A stretch of 64,000 nt of DNA, from the NCBI GenBank assembly GCA_016716705.1, contig JADJVF010000019.1:37761-101760 (forward strand), given 5' to 3'. This document shows positions 18,026-28,947 of the stretch, one piece after another (within the stretch, counting starts at the first letter, position 1; each line of letters starts with the position of its first letter). The notes beneath the pieces are model-generated. The model was not told the origin of the DNA and did not search any database. It was given only the letters and a program-made list of their open reading frames with translations. Both the position numbers and the translations under genes were made by a program. The DNA comes from Holophagales bacterium. GTDB taxonomy: Bacteria; Acidobacteriota; Thermoanaerobaculia; UBA5066.

Positions 18026-18084
18026 CGGGGACGCCCTGCGCCGCGGCTGCCTGCAGCACGGTCGATGGCCTCGCGCCGGCGAAC

Positions 18085-18090
18085 TATAAT
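18085..18090 (+). promoter_or_regulatory. Candidate -10 element
   Basis: A perfect TATAAT, striking in this GC-rich sequence, in the 225-base gap between the PAS kinase and the MEDS gene. No good -35 box is present at the usual spacing (TCGATG at 18062-18067 is the nearest). Confidence 0.4.
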
Positions 18091-18128
18091 CTCTCTGCGT
18101 CAGCCGCAAGGCGTTCGAAGGGAGAGCG

Positions 18129-18233
18129 ATGGCGATGAGCTGCAGCGCGCCGCTTTCCGTCCCTGAGCCCTTCGTCGCGCGGTTTCGGAGTCGCGGTCGG
18201 TCTCCTGTCCGTGTGCACGATGCGGCGCTGTGA
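18129..18233 (+). CDS. Possible 34-residue small ORF
   Basis: ATG 18129 follows GGGAGAG and lies about 40 bases downstream of the TATAAT. The peptide (MAMSCSAPLSVPEPF...) is Arg/Ser/Pro-rich and has no recognisable domain. It ends 17 bases before the MEDS gene start and may be a leader or simply untranslated leader sequence. Confidence 0.22.
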   Translation: MAMSCSAPLSVPEPFVARFRSRGRSPVRVHDAAL

Positions 18234-18250
18234 GGAGAAGGGGTGACGCC

Positions 18251-18889
18251 ATGAGCGAAGCGCGGCGGCAGATCCACCTGGGCTTCACCGACGAGCCGTT
18301 CCCGGAAGGGACCCACATGTGCCACATCTTCAGCGACGAGGAGGAGCAGGGCGAGGTCATCTCGCGCTACGTCGCCTCCGGCCTCGCCGAAGGTGAGCAG
18401 ACCTGTTACTTCGCCGACATCAGGTCCGTCGACGAGACGCGGGCGCGCCTCGCCGCACTCGGCGTTCCGGTCCCCGCCGTCGAGGACCGGAAGCTCGTCG
18501 TCGCACCCGCCGTCGACATGTACTGTCCCGACGGGACCTTCGTCCCGGACCGGATGCTCGCGAACTTCCCCCTCGTCTACAACGCCGGCCGCGAGGCGGG
18601 CTTCGCCGGCGTCCGCGCCACCGGCGAGATGACCTGGGCCCGGCGGGGGATTCCCGGCTCAGAGAGGCTGATCGAGTACGAGTCCCGGATCAACACGATC
18701 GTCCGCGAGGTCCCGCTCACCGCGGTCTGCCAGTACGACGCCCGTCAGTTCGACGGAGCGACGCTCTTCGAGGTCCTGATCGTCCATCCGGTGATGATCG
18801 TCCGGGGTCGGATCTCCAGGAACCCGTACTACCTCCCGCCGGAGGAGTTCCAGAGGAGGGGGCGTGGTCTCGCGGGAACTCCCACCTGA
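18251..18889 (+). CDS. MEDS (DcmR-type sensory) domain protein
   Basis: 212 residues consisting of one MEDS domain. Family features are GTHMCHIFSDEEEQGEVISRYV near the start, GEQTCYFADI, and RATGEMTW and LTAVCQYDARQF in the second half. MEDS domains are P-loop-less RecA/KaiC-like sensory modules found with histidine kinases and stress regulators; the ligand is not known to me. ATG 18251 follows AGGAG. The 3' end overlaps the next gene by 26 bases, so it is likely made together with the HD-GYP sensor. Confidence 0.8.
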   Translation: MSEARRQIHLGFTDEPFPEGTHMCHIFSDEEEQGEVISRYVASGLAEGEQTCYFADIRSVDETRARLAALGVPVPAVEDRKLVVAPAVDMYCPDGTFVPDRMLANFPLVYNAGREAGFAGVRATGEMTWARRGIPGSERLIEYESRINTIVREVPLTAVCQYDARQFDGATLFEVLIVHPVMIVRGRISRNPYYLPPEEFQRRGRGLAGTPT

Positions 18890-21703
18890 TCGGGCGCCGC
18901 TGGGCGCCGACGTCCTGGCGCGCCTGCTCGTCGTCCAGCAGGCTCTCGACGTCCTGCCCGGCGAGGAGGAGGTGGCCTCCTTCCTGAGCCGGGCGCTGGA
19001 GCAGGTCCCGGGCGTGGGCGACGCCGTCCTGATCCTCGAGGGGCGGCGGCCGGCGCCGGAGACGGACCTGGGTACGGCGGCGGCGAAGGCCGGGACAGGC
19101 GGCGGCGTTCTGCCCGGAGACGCGCTCCCGGGCCTTCCGGGGAGCGCCGCCTTCCCGGTCCGGACGCTCCGCCGCGCGTACGGGCTTCTCGCCCTCGAGC
19201 TGAGCGACCGGGAGGCCTTCGCCCCGTACGTTCCCGTCGTCGCGAACGTGGCCGGCTCGGTCGCCACGACCCTCGAGACCCGGGAGCTCCTCCGGATGAC
19301 GACGGCGGCCCGCTCCCAGCTCGAGGAGCTGGTGGCGACCCGGACGAGCGAGCTCGCGGAGCGGACCGGGCGGCTCGAGGAGGAGATGACGGAGAAGGAC
19401 CGCGTGCTCGCGGCGCTCGCCGAGAGCGAGGAACGTCTCCGCCTCGTCGCGGCGAACGCCCAGGACGCCATCATCGTCATCGACGAAGCCGGGCGGGTCA
19501 CGATGTGGAACCCGGCCGCCGAGAGGATCTTCGGCCGGAGCCGCGCGGAGATGATCGGGCAGGAGATCCACGAGGCCATCGCGCCGCCCCGGTCCCTCGA
19601 AGCTTTCCGGCGGGGATTCGCCGCGTTCTCCCGCTTCGGGATCGGGCCGTTCGTCGGAAGGTCCATCGAGGTGACGGCCCTGCGGCCGAACGGGGTGGAG
19701 TTCCCGGTCGAGATCTCCGTTTCTCCCGTGAAGGTCCGGGGCCATTGGCACGCGATCGGGATCATCCGCGACATCACGGAGCGGAAGCGGGGAGACGCGG
19801 TGCGCGACGCGCTCGCCGCGATCGTCCGTTCCACGACCGATGCCGTCGTCGGCAAGACGACGGAAGGCATCGTGACGAGCTGGAACGCCGGGGCCGAGCG
19901 CCTGTACGGATACTCCGCCAGAGAGATGATCGGGCGGCCGCTGGCGGACCTCGCCCCCCCCGGGAAGGCTGATGAAGTCCTTCGCCTCACGGAGCTCGCT
20001 CGGACGGGGCAGATCGTCGAGGACTACGAAACCCTGCGGGTACACCGGGACGGGCGTCTCCTGGACGTCTCCCTCACGCTCGCACCCATCCGCGACGACG
20101 CAGGGCTGGTCGTCGGGGTCTCCACGATCGCGCGCGACATCACGCGGCGCAAGGAGACGGAGCGGGCTCTCCGGGAGAGCGAGGCGCGGCTCGAGGAGGC
20201 GCAGCGCATCGCCCACCTCGGGAGCTGGGAGTGGTCGATCGCGGACGGTTCGCTCGGCACGTCTGCGGAGGCGCTCAGGATCTACGGCGTCGAGGACCGC
20301 TCCTCCGTCAGGACTTTCGCCTCGTCGCTCGAGAGGATCCACCCCGCGGACCGTCCGGCCGTCGTCGCGGCGGTGCACGGGCTGCTCGAGGGGAAGAGCC
20401 CCTCCCCGATCGACTACCGGATCGTCAAACCGGGCGGGGCCGTCCGTCACGTCCTCGGGACGGCGAAGGTCGTCCGCGACTCCGCGGGGCGCCCGGAGCC
20501 GGATGATCGGAACCGTCCAGGACGTGACCGAGCGCCGGCTCGCGGAGCTGGCCCTCCAGCGCACGAACCGGTCCTTGCGGACGCTTTCGTCGTGCAACCA
20601 GACGCTCGTCCGCGCGACCTCCGAGACGGAGCTCCTGGAGGGGATGTGCACCATCCTCGTCGAGGAGGGCGGGTTCCAGCGTGCCTGGGCCGGCCTGCTG
20701 GCGGGGGAGATCCCCGAGCTCGTGCCCGCGGCCTGCCGCGACCGGGACGCGGACGGAAAGGCGTGGGGCTCGGCCGGCGTCCTGAGTCCGGGCTCTGCGG
20801 CGCAGGAGGTCGCCTCGATCGCCCTGGGCTCCCGCGAGCCCCGGGTCCATCTCGGAACGCCCCTCGGACAGGGCGTTCCGGAGGGCGCTGCCGAGGGTCC
20901 CCTGCCCGGCGCCGCGGCCATTGCCGCGGTGCCGCTCGTCCTGGAGGAGAAGGTCCTCGGCGTGCTCGTTCTCCACGCCGACGACCCCGACACGTTCGAC
21001 GAGGAGGAGATCCGCCTCGTCTCGGAGCTCGCGGGCGATCTCGCCTTCGGGATCGAGGCGCTGCGGGCCAGGTCCGACAGGAAGGACGCAGCCCGCGAAA
21101 AGCAGAAGTACCTCGTCCAGATTCGCCAGAACCTCGAGGAGACCGTCGCGACGATCGCGGCCACGGTCGAGGCGCGCGACCCGTACACCGCCGGTCACCA
21201 GCGGCGCGTGGCCGCCTTCGCCGCCGCGATCGCAAGAGGAGCTGGGGCTCGACGAAGAGACCGTGCAGGGTATCCACCTCGCCGGGACCATCCACGACCT
21301 GGGGAAGATCAAGGTCCCCGCGGAGATCCTCGCCAGACCTGGCCAGCTCTCCGAGATCGAGGAGCGGATCATCCAGATCCACCCGGAGGCCGGCTGGGAG
21401 ATCCTGAGAGGGGTCGAGTTCCCCTGGCCCATCGCGGAGATGGTCCTGCAGCACCACGAGCGGCTGGACGGCTCCGGCTATCCGCGGGGACTCAGGGGAG
21501 AGCAGATCTCGATGGGGGCGCGCATTCTCGGCGTCGCGGACGTCGTGGAGGCGATGGCCAGTCACCGGCCGTACCGCCCCTCTCGCGGTCTGAAGGCCGC
21601 ACTCTCGCAGGTCGAGGGTGATCGGGGCATCCTCTTCGACGCCGCCGTCGTGGATGCGTGCCTCGCTCTCTTCCGCGAGAAGGGCTATCGGCTCGAGGAA
21701 TGA
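18864..21703 (+). CDS. PAS/GAF sensor with HD-GYP c-di-GMP phosphodiesterase domain (two frameshifts)
   Basis: About 945 residues when reconstructed. Order: N-terminal GAF-like region, coiled coil (about 145-190), three PAS domains (ending RDITERK, RDITRRK and QDVTERR), a GAF domain, then HD-GYP. The last carries HDLGKIKVP and HHERLDGSGYP, the metal and signature residues for c-di-GMP hydrolysis. The frame changes near 20500 (after DSAGRPE) and near 21232, where one extra A in GCAAGAGG breaks the helix AAIA-EELGLDEE; comparison with the neighbouring paralogue shows this. The GTG start follows GAGGAGG. It is a cytoplasmic phosphodiesterase sensing an unknown signal. Confidence 0.8.
21070..21690 (+). 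repeat. HD-GYP coding repeat, copy 1
   Basis: Direct repeat with 25920-26535, both in sense orientation. The encoded segments agree at roughly four of five residues by eye and share long identical nucleotide stretches (for example around the DPYTAGHQ and HLAGTIHDLGKIK codons). A tandem duplication of the enzyme module with different sensor fronts. Confidence 0.7.
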
Positions 21704-21764
21704 ACCCGCTCTCGAGCTGCGCGATCCGCCCGAGACGAAGCCCTCGAAGGAAGGACGGCTCACC

Positions 21765-24700
21765 ATGCCCGAGCTGACCTCGATTCCCGCGGCCCGGCTC
21801 ACGGAGCTGAGGGCCGGGCTGACCCGGCTCGCCCGGGACCAGGCGCTCAGGACACGGATCGCCCTCCTGATGGACCGCCTGAGGGAGGTCCCGGGGCACG
21901 AGACGACCGTCGCGGAGCTGCTTCGGCTCGCGACCGACGACCTCGGCGGCGGAAACGCTGCGATCTTCTGCCGGGTCGACGACGGTCTGTACCGATTGGG
22001 AATCCACGGCAGGATTCGGGTCGTCGGAGAGGTCGAGGACAGCCTCGTCCGGTACGTCTTCGAGACCCGCGAGTCCGTCTCCAGGGGGCCCGTCCCCGGT
22101 CCGACCGGCGTGACGACGCCCGGGCTCCGGAGAGTCGTGACGCGGGTGATGCCCCTTCTCGTCGGCGCCGAGCTCGTAGGGGTCCTTCGAATCGGCGAGC
22201 TTCCCGTCGCGGATCGCGACCTGTGCGATGACGTGCGGCCCCTCCTTCCTTTCCTCGGCGTGGCGCTCCAGAACACGATCTCGGGAGAGGAGGGCGGGAT
22301 GCGGTCGTCCGACGAGGCGAGCCGCCCGGACCGCGACCGGAACGAAGACGGCTCCGGCCCGCGCGAGTGGGAGGCGGTGCTCGAGCAGGCGAGGGAAGAG
22401 CTGGAGCGGCGAGTCGCCGAACGGCGTGCCGAGGTGAGCAGTGCCCTCGATGAGGCGAGCTCCCCGGTCTTCTCCCTGGACCGGGAGTATCGGTACGTCG
22501 CCTTCAACCGGAGCCACGCACTGGCGATGCGGGCTCTCTACGGCGCCGAGATCGAGATCGGCCGCAGTCTCCTCGACTACATGACGGTGGACCGGGACCG
22601 GGAGACGGCCAGGACGAACCTCGACCGGGCACTGGCTGGCGAGAAACTGCTGGAGTCGGCCCCCTCCGGGGAGGAGCCCGGGTTCAGGAGGCACTACGAG
22701 GTCTCGCACGACCCCGTCCTGGCGAGAGACGGTTCGGTCCTCGGCGTCGCCGTCCTCGCCGCCGACGTCACCGAGCGCCGGCGGATCGAAGCGAATCGCC
22801 TGGCCCACCTGCGGTTCTTCGAATCCCTGGACCTGGTCAACAGGGCCCTGCAGGGGACGAGCGACCTCGAGCAGATGATGAGCGACGTCCTCGACGCCGT
22901 GCTGGAGGTTTTCGGATGCGATCGGGCGTGGCTCGTCTACCCGTGCGACCCGGCGAGCGCCACCTATCGCGTACCGATGGAGCGGACCCGGCCGGAGTTT
23001 CCCGGTGCCCTCGCCCGGGGGCTCGAACTGCCCGTGGATCCGGAGACTGCTCGGGTGCTCCAGGCCGTGAGGGCCTCGAGCGGACCCGTGACCTTCGGCC
23101 CCGGATTGCAGCAGCCGTTGCCGACAGTCCTGTCGGAGCGATTCCGCGTCCGTTCGCAGATTGCCGTCGCCGTCTATCCGAAGGTGTCCCTGCCCTACGT
23201 GTTCGGCCTGCACCAGTGCTCCTTCCGACGCACCTGGACGCCCGACGACGGGAGACTCCTCCAGGAGATCGGCCGGCGCCTGGGCGACGCCCTGACCAGC
23301 CTGCGGACGTTCCGCGATCTCGAGGGAAGCGAAAAGAGATACCGGACGCTCATCCAGAGGATTCAGGCCGCCGTCGTCGTGCATGGGGCCGACGCGCAGG
23401 TCGTGGCCTCCAACCGCAAGGCGCAGGAGCTGCTCGGCCTGTCGGAAGACCAGCTCATGGGCAAGGCGGTCACGGACCGGGCCTGGCAGTTCTTCCGCCC
23501 CGACGGCAGCGCCGTCCCTCCCGAGGAGTACCCGGCCCACCGGGTATGCGTGACCCGCCAGCCGCTGAAGGACCTCGTCGCCCGGATCCACCGTCCCGGG
23601 AAGAACGGGGCGAGCGACGTGTGGGTCCTGGTCAACGCCGATCCGGTCCTCGGCAGGGACGGCGAAGTCTCCCAGGTGATCGTGACCTTCAGCGACATCA
23701 CCGAGCTCAAGCGGGCGGAGGGCCGTCTGCACAGTGAGGCCGAGCGTGGTTCCCTGCTCCTCGACCTCTTCCTCCGCTCCGCGCAGCTGTCGGAAAGCCA
23801 AGTCTACGACGGCGTGCTCGAGCTGGCCGTCCGGCTCACCGGCAGCGCGATCGGCTTCCTGCATCGCGTCTCCGAGGACCAGAAAGCCGTCAGCCTGACG
23901 AACTGGAACGAGGCGGCGCTCGAGAGCTGCCCGGTGGTGTTCGACTCGCACACCCCGATCGAGAAGGCCGGCAACTGGGTCGACTGTGTCCGGCTGGGCC
24001 AGCCCGTGGTCTACAACGACGCCGCCACCTCTCCCAATCAGAAGGGCCTGCTGCCGGGTCACGCGCCGCTGCGGCGGCTCATGAGCGTGCCGGTCGTCGA
24101 GGGGGGCGTCGTCCGGGTCGTCTTCGGCGTGGGGAACAAGGACGCGGAGTACGACGAGGACGACGTCTTCCAGGTCCAGCAGATCGCGGGCGAGCTGCAG
24201 AAGGTCATCCGGCAGCGGCACGCCGTCGAGCGCGTCGAGTTCCTCGGCCGGCTCTATCGCACCGTCTCGGAGATGAACCAGGTCATCGTGCGGGAGAAGA
24301 GCCGCGACCGCCTCTTCGCGGAGGTCTGCCGGATCGGAGTCGAGCACGGCGGATTCGCCATGGTGTGGGCCGGCCTGGCCGACCGGACGAGCGGGACCGT
24401 GCGGCCGGCAGGGGTTGCCGGGCTCGAGGCGGGCTACGTCGACGAGCTGGAGATCCGGCTCGACGCACCCTCGGCCGACCTGCGGCCCGCGGCCCGGGCG
24501 ATCGTCGAGAACCGTGCGGTCGTCGTGGACGACACCGACACCGACCCGGCCTTTGCGCCTTGGCGGGAGGCGGCGCAGAAGCGCGGATTTCGCTCCTGCG
24601 CGGCCTTCCCGGTTCGCGCGGACGGGTGCGTGCTCGGCGTGCTCGCGGTCTACGCGGGCGAGGCCGGCGTGTTCCACCGCGAGGTCGTGGCTCTCCTGGG

Positions 24701-26543
24701 CGAGCTCGCGGCCGACCTCGGCTTCTCGCTCCGTGCCCTCGAGACGGACGAGCTCCGCGACCGGGCCGAGCAGGCGCTGCGCGCCGAGCGCGGGCTTTTC
24801 GTGGGCGGTCCCACGGTGGTCTTCAACTGGAAGGCCCGGGAGGGCTGGCCGGTCGAGTACGTGTCGCCCAACGTGAAGGAGCAGCTCGGGTACACCCCGG
24901 AGGACTTCACCAGCGGACGGGTCCTTTACGCCGGGATCGTGCACCCGGACGACCTCGCGCGCGTCGGCGCCGAGGTGTCCGCCTTCAGCGAGCAGGGCGT
25001 GCCCTCGTTCGAGCAGACATATCGCGTTCGCCGTGCCGACGGCCGTTATCGCTGGATCCACGACTTCACGACGGTTCTGCAGGGGACGGGACGGGACGAT
25101 CACCCACTACCACGGATACGTTCTGGACATCACCGATCGCCGAAAGGCCGAGGACGCGCTGCGCGAGAGCGAGGAGCGGTATCGCCTCATCGCCGAGAAC
25201 ACCGCCGACACGATCACCGTCATGGATCTCGACCTTCGTCTCACGTACGTCAGCCCGTCTGTCCTGAAGCATCGTGGCTACACGGCCGAAGAGGTGCTGG
25301 AGCAGTCGTTGGAGCAGATCATGACGCCGGCGTCGTTGCAGGCGGTCTCGAGACTGCTGGACGAGCAGTTGGCCCTCGAGGCGAGCGGAGGAGCGGACGC
25401 GTCGAGATTCGTGTCCATAGAGCTGGAGGAGTACTGCAAGGACGCGTCCACGATCTGGGTCGAGGCCGTGGTCTCGTTCGTGAAGGACGATGCGCTCAGG
25501 CCGACCGGAATCCTCGCCGTCACGAGGGACATCACGAAGCGGAAGATGGCGGACCAGCGGCTGATCGAAAGCGAACAGCAGTACCGCTCTCTGGCGGACA
25601 GCTCCCCCGATAACATCATCCGCTACGACGCCGACGGCCGCATGGTCTACGTCAACTCGAACCATGGACGGACCGTGGATTTCGACCTCGGCTCGCGTCT
25701 CGGGTCGGACTCCGGCGGAGGGCCCCCGCCTTCCCGGACTCCAGCCCTACCTCACGAAGCTGCAGACGGGTGATCCTGTCGGGTGATTCCGACGAGCTGG
25801 AGGTCGCCGTCCCGACCCCCGCGGGCGAGCTGCGTACGCACAGCATTCGTTTCGTCGCCGAACGGAACAACGACGGGCGGATCGTCGGCGCGCTGGCGTT
25901 CGGTCGCGACATCACCGAGCGGAAGGAGGCGGCCCGCGAGAAGCAGAGGTACCTCGTGCAGCTGCGCCAGAACCTCGAGGATGCCGTCGCGGCGATCGCG
26001 GCCACGGTCGAGGCGCGCGACCCCTACACGGCCGGCCACCAGAAGCGCGTGGCCGCGCTCGCCGCCGAGATGGCGAGGGAGCTGGGGCTCGACGAGGAAG
26101 CCGTGCAGGGGATCCACCTCGCCGGGACCATCCACGACCTCGGCAAGATCAAGATCCCTGCCGAAATCCTCGCCAGGCCCGGCGGACTCTCCGCTCTGGA
26201 GGAACGGCTCATCCGGATTCACCCGGAAGCCGGATGGGAGATCCTCAAGGGCGTCGAGTTCCCCTGGCCGATCGCGGAGATGGTCCTCGAGCACCACGAA
26301 CGGATGAACGGCTCCGGCTATCCGAACGGGTTGCGCGGCGAGCGGATCTCTCTGGGTGCGCGCATTCTCGCCGTGGCCGACGTCGTCGAGGCGATGGCCA
26401 GCCACAGACCCTACCGGCCGTCGCACGGGCTGGCCTACGCCCTGTCCGATATCGAGCAGGACCGGGAAGGCTGCTTCGACCCCGTGGTCGTGAAGGCCTG
26501 CCTGACCCTGTTTCGCGACAAGGGCTATCAGCTTCCGGACTGA
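21765..26543 (+). CDS. Large multi-GAF/PAS HD-GYP phosphodiesterase sensor (two frameshifts)
   Basis: About 1590 residues. Order by eye: GAF (about 20-180), coiled coil (205-225), PAS, GAF, PAS, GAF (AIGFLHRVSEDQ...NWVDCVRLGQPVV), GAF, then three PAS domains and HD-GYP. Catalytic motifs are HDLGKIKIP and HHERMNGSGYP. The frame changes near 25095 (between TVLQGTGRD and GTITHYHGYVLDITDRR) and again at about 25700, after DFDLGSR. ATG 21765 lies behind GGAAGGA. It follows the first HD-GYP gene after 61 bases in the same direction. Two such enzymes side by side point to c-di-GMP breakdown under different inputs. Confidence 0.78.
25920..26535 (+). repeat. HD-GYP coding repeat, copy 2
   Basis: Second copy of the direct repeat described at 21070-21690. 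The two copies are about 4.85 kb apart, long enough for homologous recombination to delete or duplicate the intervening sensor domains. Confidence 0.7.
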
Positions 26544-26596
26544 GGTCCCATTCGAGTCTGCGCCGGCATCCTGCCGGTGCCCGCCTGCGGAATTCC

Positions 26597-28081
26597 TTAC
26601 CAGGGCAGCCCGCGCACCTCCCGCGCGCGCCGGTAGACGAGCTCGTAGTCGTTGGCCGAGCGGCCCCAGGAGAAGTCGGCCTTCATGCCGTTCTTCATCA
26701 GCCGCGACCAGGAGTCGCGGTGGAAGAAGGCGTTCTGGGCGTGCAGGACCTCGGCGGCGAATGCGTGAGGCGAAGGGTCGTCGAAGTGGAAGCCGGTCGC
26801 CCAGTCGAGGTTCTCGCCGTGCAGGCCGATGATCGAGTCGGCGAGGCCCCCGGTCCTGCGGACGACGGGGACGGTGCCGTAGGCGAGCGCGTACATCTGC
26901 GTCAGGCCGCACGGCTCGTAGCGGGACGGCATGGCGAGGACGTCGCTCCCGGCCTGGATCTTGTGCGAGAGGGCGTCGTCGTAGCCGATGAACCCCTTGA
27001 AGCGGCGCGGATAGTGCGCCTCGAGGAGGCGCATCGAACCCTCGAGGGCCGGCTCGCCGGATCCGAGGACGACGATCCTCACGCCGCGGCGGATCAGCTC
27101 GGGAGCCGCCTCGAGGAGGATGTCGTATCCCTTCTGCGGGGCGAGGCGGCCGACGGAGCCGACGATCATCGCCGGGTCTGCCGGCTCGAAGTTCGCGAGA
27201 CGGCAGAGCTCGGCGCGGCAGTCGAGCTTGCCCCGGAGGTCTTCGAGGCTGTAGTGCGAGGGGAGATGCGGATCGGTCTCCGGGTTCCACTCCTGCCGGT
27301 CGATGCCGTTCAGGATGCCGGTGAGCCGGGAGGCCTTGAGCCGGAGGACACCGTCGAGGCCGGCGCCCCCCTCGGGCGTGCGGATCTCCCACGCGTAGGT
27401 GGGCGAGACGGTCGTCACCATGTCGGCCGCGACGATCGCTCCCTTGAGCATGTTGATCGCGCCGCCGTGCTCGACGAGGCCGCCGGTCCAGGTCTCGGGC
27501 GGCAGGCCGAGGACGGGGAGCTGCTCGGGGCCGTAGATCCCCTGGTAGCCGACGTTGTGGATCGTCAGGACGGACGCGACGTCGTCGAACCACGGGTCGC
27601 GCCAGGAGCTCCAGGCGCCGAGCATCGGGGCGAGGCCGGGGTGCCAGTCGTGCGTGTGGAGCACCTGCGGCCGTTCGCCCATCCGCTTCATCGCCTCGAG
27701 GGCGGCCCTCACGAAGAGGCTGAAGCGCCAGATGCCGTCGTCGGCGCCGTGCTCGTTCCTGGAATAGAGGCCGCCGGGACGGTGGAAGAGGGAGTCGTGT
27801 GCGACGAAGTGGACGGGGACCGTGCTTCCCGGAAGCGTCGAGCGGAGGATGGAGACGCGGTGGGAGGCCCCCATGACCGTGACGTCGAAGGGCTCGATTT
27901 CCTGCTCGGGCCACGTCCCGCGACGGCGGAACCACTCGGCGGCCTCGAGGAAGAACGGGACCCACACGTCGACGTCGTGTCCGGTCGCGGCGAGAGCCTT
28001 CGGAAGGGAGGAAGCAATGTCGCCGAGGCCGCCCGTCTTGGCGAAGGGCGAGGCCTCGGCCGAAAGGTTCGCAATGCGCAT
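26597..28081 (-). CDS. glgA: Glycogen (starch) synthase, ADP-glucose type
   Basis: A 494-residue GT5 enzyme adding glucose from ADP-glucose to alpha-1,4-glucan. The donor-binding KTGGLGD appears at the N-terminus, followed by HTHDWHPGL, LTIHNVGYQGIYG, SVGRLAPQKGYDIL, and SRYEPCGLTQMYALAYGTVPVV with the catalytic Glu. ATG 28081 is preceded by GGAGAG and overlaps the TGA of the MEMO-family gene. No glgB or glgC is present. Its coupling to a MEMO protein and an Ig-like lipoprotein is not a usual glycogen operon. Confidence 0.94.
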   Translation of the reverse strand: MRIANLSAEASPFAKTGGLGDIASSLPKALAATGHDVDVWVPFFLEAAEWFRRRGTWPEQEIEPFDVTVMGASHRVSILRSTLPGSTVPVHFVAHDSLFHRPGGLYSRNEHGADDGIWRFSLFVRAALEAMKRMGERPQVLHTHDWHPGLAPMLGAWSSWRDPWFDDVASVLTIHNVGYQGIYGPEQLPVLGLPPETWTGGLVEHGGAINMLKGAIVAADMVTTVSPTYAWEIRTPEGGAGLDGVLRLKASRLTGILNGIDRQEWNPETDPHLPSHYSLEDLRGKLDCRAELCRLANFEPADPAMIVGSVGRLAPQKGYDILLEAAPELIRRGVRIVVLGSGEPALEGSMRLLEAHYPRRFKGFIGYDDALSHKIQAGSDVLAMPSRYEPCGLTQMYALAYGTVPVVRRTGGLADSIIGLHGENLDWATGFHFDDPSPHAFAAEVLHAQNAFFHRDSWSRLMKNGMKADFSWGRSANDYELVYRRAREVRGLPW

Positions 28082-28947
28082 CAACTCTCCATTCCTCCCG
28101 CGGTTCCGCGGGATTCCCAAAGTACGGCAGCGTAGCCGACGACCCGGCTCGTGTCCCCGAATGCGTCACCCGAGTCTCCCTGCGCCACGAGACGCGGGTT
28201 CGTGGCCGGCAGGTTTCGCAGCGCCTCCAGGAGCGCGGTCGCCGCGAGGACTCCGCACATCGAGATCCGTTCCCTGACGAGGACACGTTCGAAGAGCTCG
28301 GCGGGGTCTCCGCCGAGGAGCGCCTCGAGTGCGCGGTCGTCCTTGACGCGGTTTGTTTCGCGGGGCAGGTAGTGGTTCAGGTCGGACGAGACCACGAGGG
28401 CGACCCTGTCGCCCCGGGCCTCCAGGCGTGTCACCGCCCGCGCCACCGCGCGCCCGACGCCGAGGCAGACGTCGAGGTCGGGCTCGCCGAGCGAGAGAAA
28501 CGCGATGGAGACGTCCGGGCGGGCCGCCTGCAGGAAGGGGACGATCACCTCGAGCGAGTGCTCGCGCCGGTGGGCGCGGTCATCGAGGCGGAGGGGCGGC
28601 CCTGCCGCGAGAAGCTCGTCGACGAGCGCCCGGGCCACCGGGACGTCGCCGAGCGGCGTCCTCCACGCCGGGGCGTCGCTGAGGGCGACCCCTGCGCCCT
28701 CACCGTGATGGTTGGGACCGATCATCAGGACGGTCGACGGAAGCTCGACGGTCCCGACTCCCGCCCCACAGATTCCGCCGGAATAAACGTGCCCGGCATG
28801 CGGGACGAGGAGCGCACGCCACGCCGTCGCGGGGAGGCGCAGCGCCCCGGCCGTCGAGAGGTGCCCCTCCACGTCCGCCCGGAGCGCCTGTGCGCCGCTT
28901 TCGTAGAAGAGTCCGGCAACCGCGGGGAGCCGGACGGCCTCGCTCAA
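28081..28947 (-). CDS. MEMO1-family protein (AmmeMemoRadiSam system protein B type)
   Basis: A 288-residue member of the MEMO family, related to class III extradiol dioxygenases. Conserved metal-pocket residues are in PHAGHVYSGG, GPNHHG and VSSDLNHY, with a Cys in SMCGVLAA. The biochemical role of bacterial members is not settled; they often occur with AMMECR1 and radical-SAM genes, which are absent here. The best start is TTG 28947, because TTGA overlaps the stop of the upstream lipoprotein gene and no ATG or GTG precedes the conserved RLPAVAGLFY. Confidence 0.82.
   Translation of the reverse strand: MSEAVRLPAVAGLFYESGAQALRADVEGHLSTAGALRLPATAWRALLVPHAGHVYSGGICGAGVGTVELPSTVLMIGPNHHGEGAGVALSDAPAWRTPLGDVPVARALVDELLAAGPPLRLDDRAHRREHSLEVIVPFLQAARPDVSIAFLSLGEPDLDVCLGVGRAVARAVTRLEARGDRVALVVSSDLNHYLPRETNRVKDDRALEALLGGDPAELFERVLVRERISMCGVLAATALLEALRNLPATNPRLVAQGDSGDAFGDTSRVVGYAAVLWESRGTAGGMES

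Noticed and set aside
21492..25103. A minus-strand open frame of about 1200 codons opposite the HD-GYP sensor
   Set aside because: No conserved domain; it is the reverse of clear PAS and GAF coding sequence.
26544..26596. Terminator between the HD-GYP gene and glgA
   Set aside because: The CGCCGGCA/TGCCGGTG pairing is short, contains a G-T pair and has no T-run, so it is not strong enough to list.
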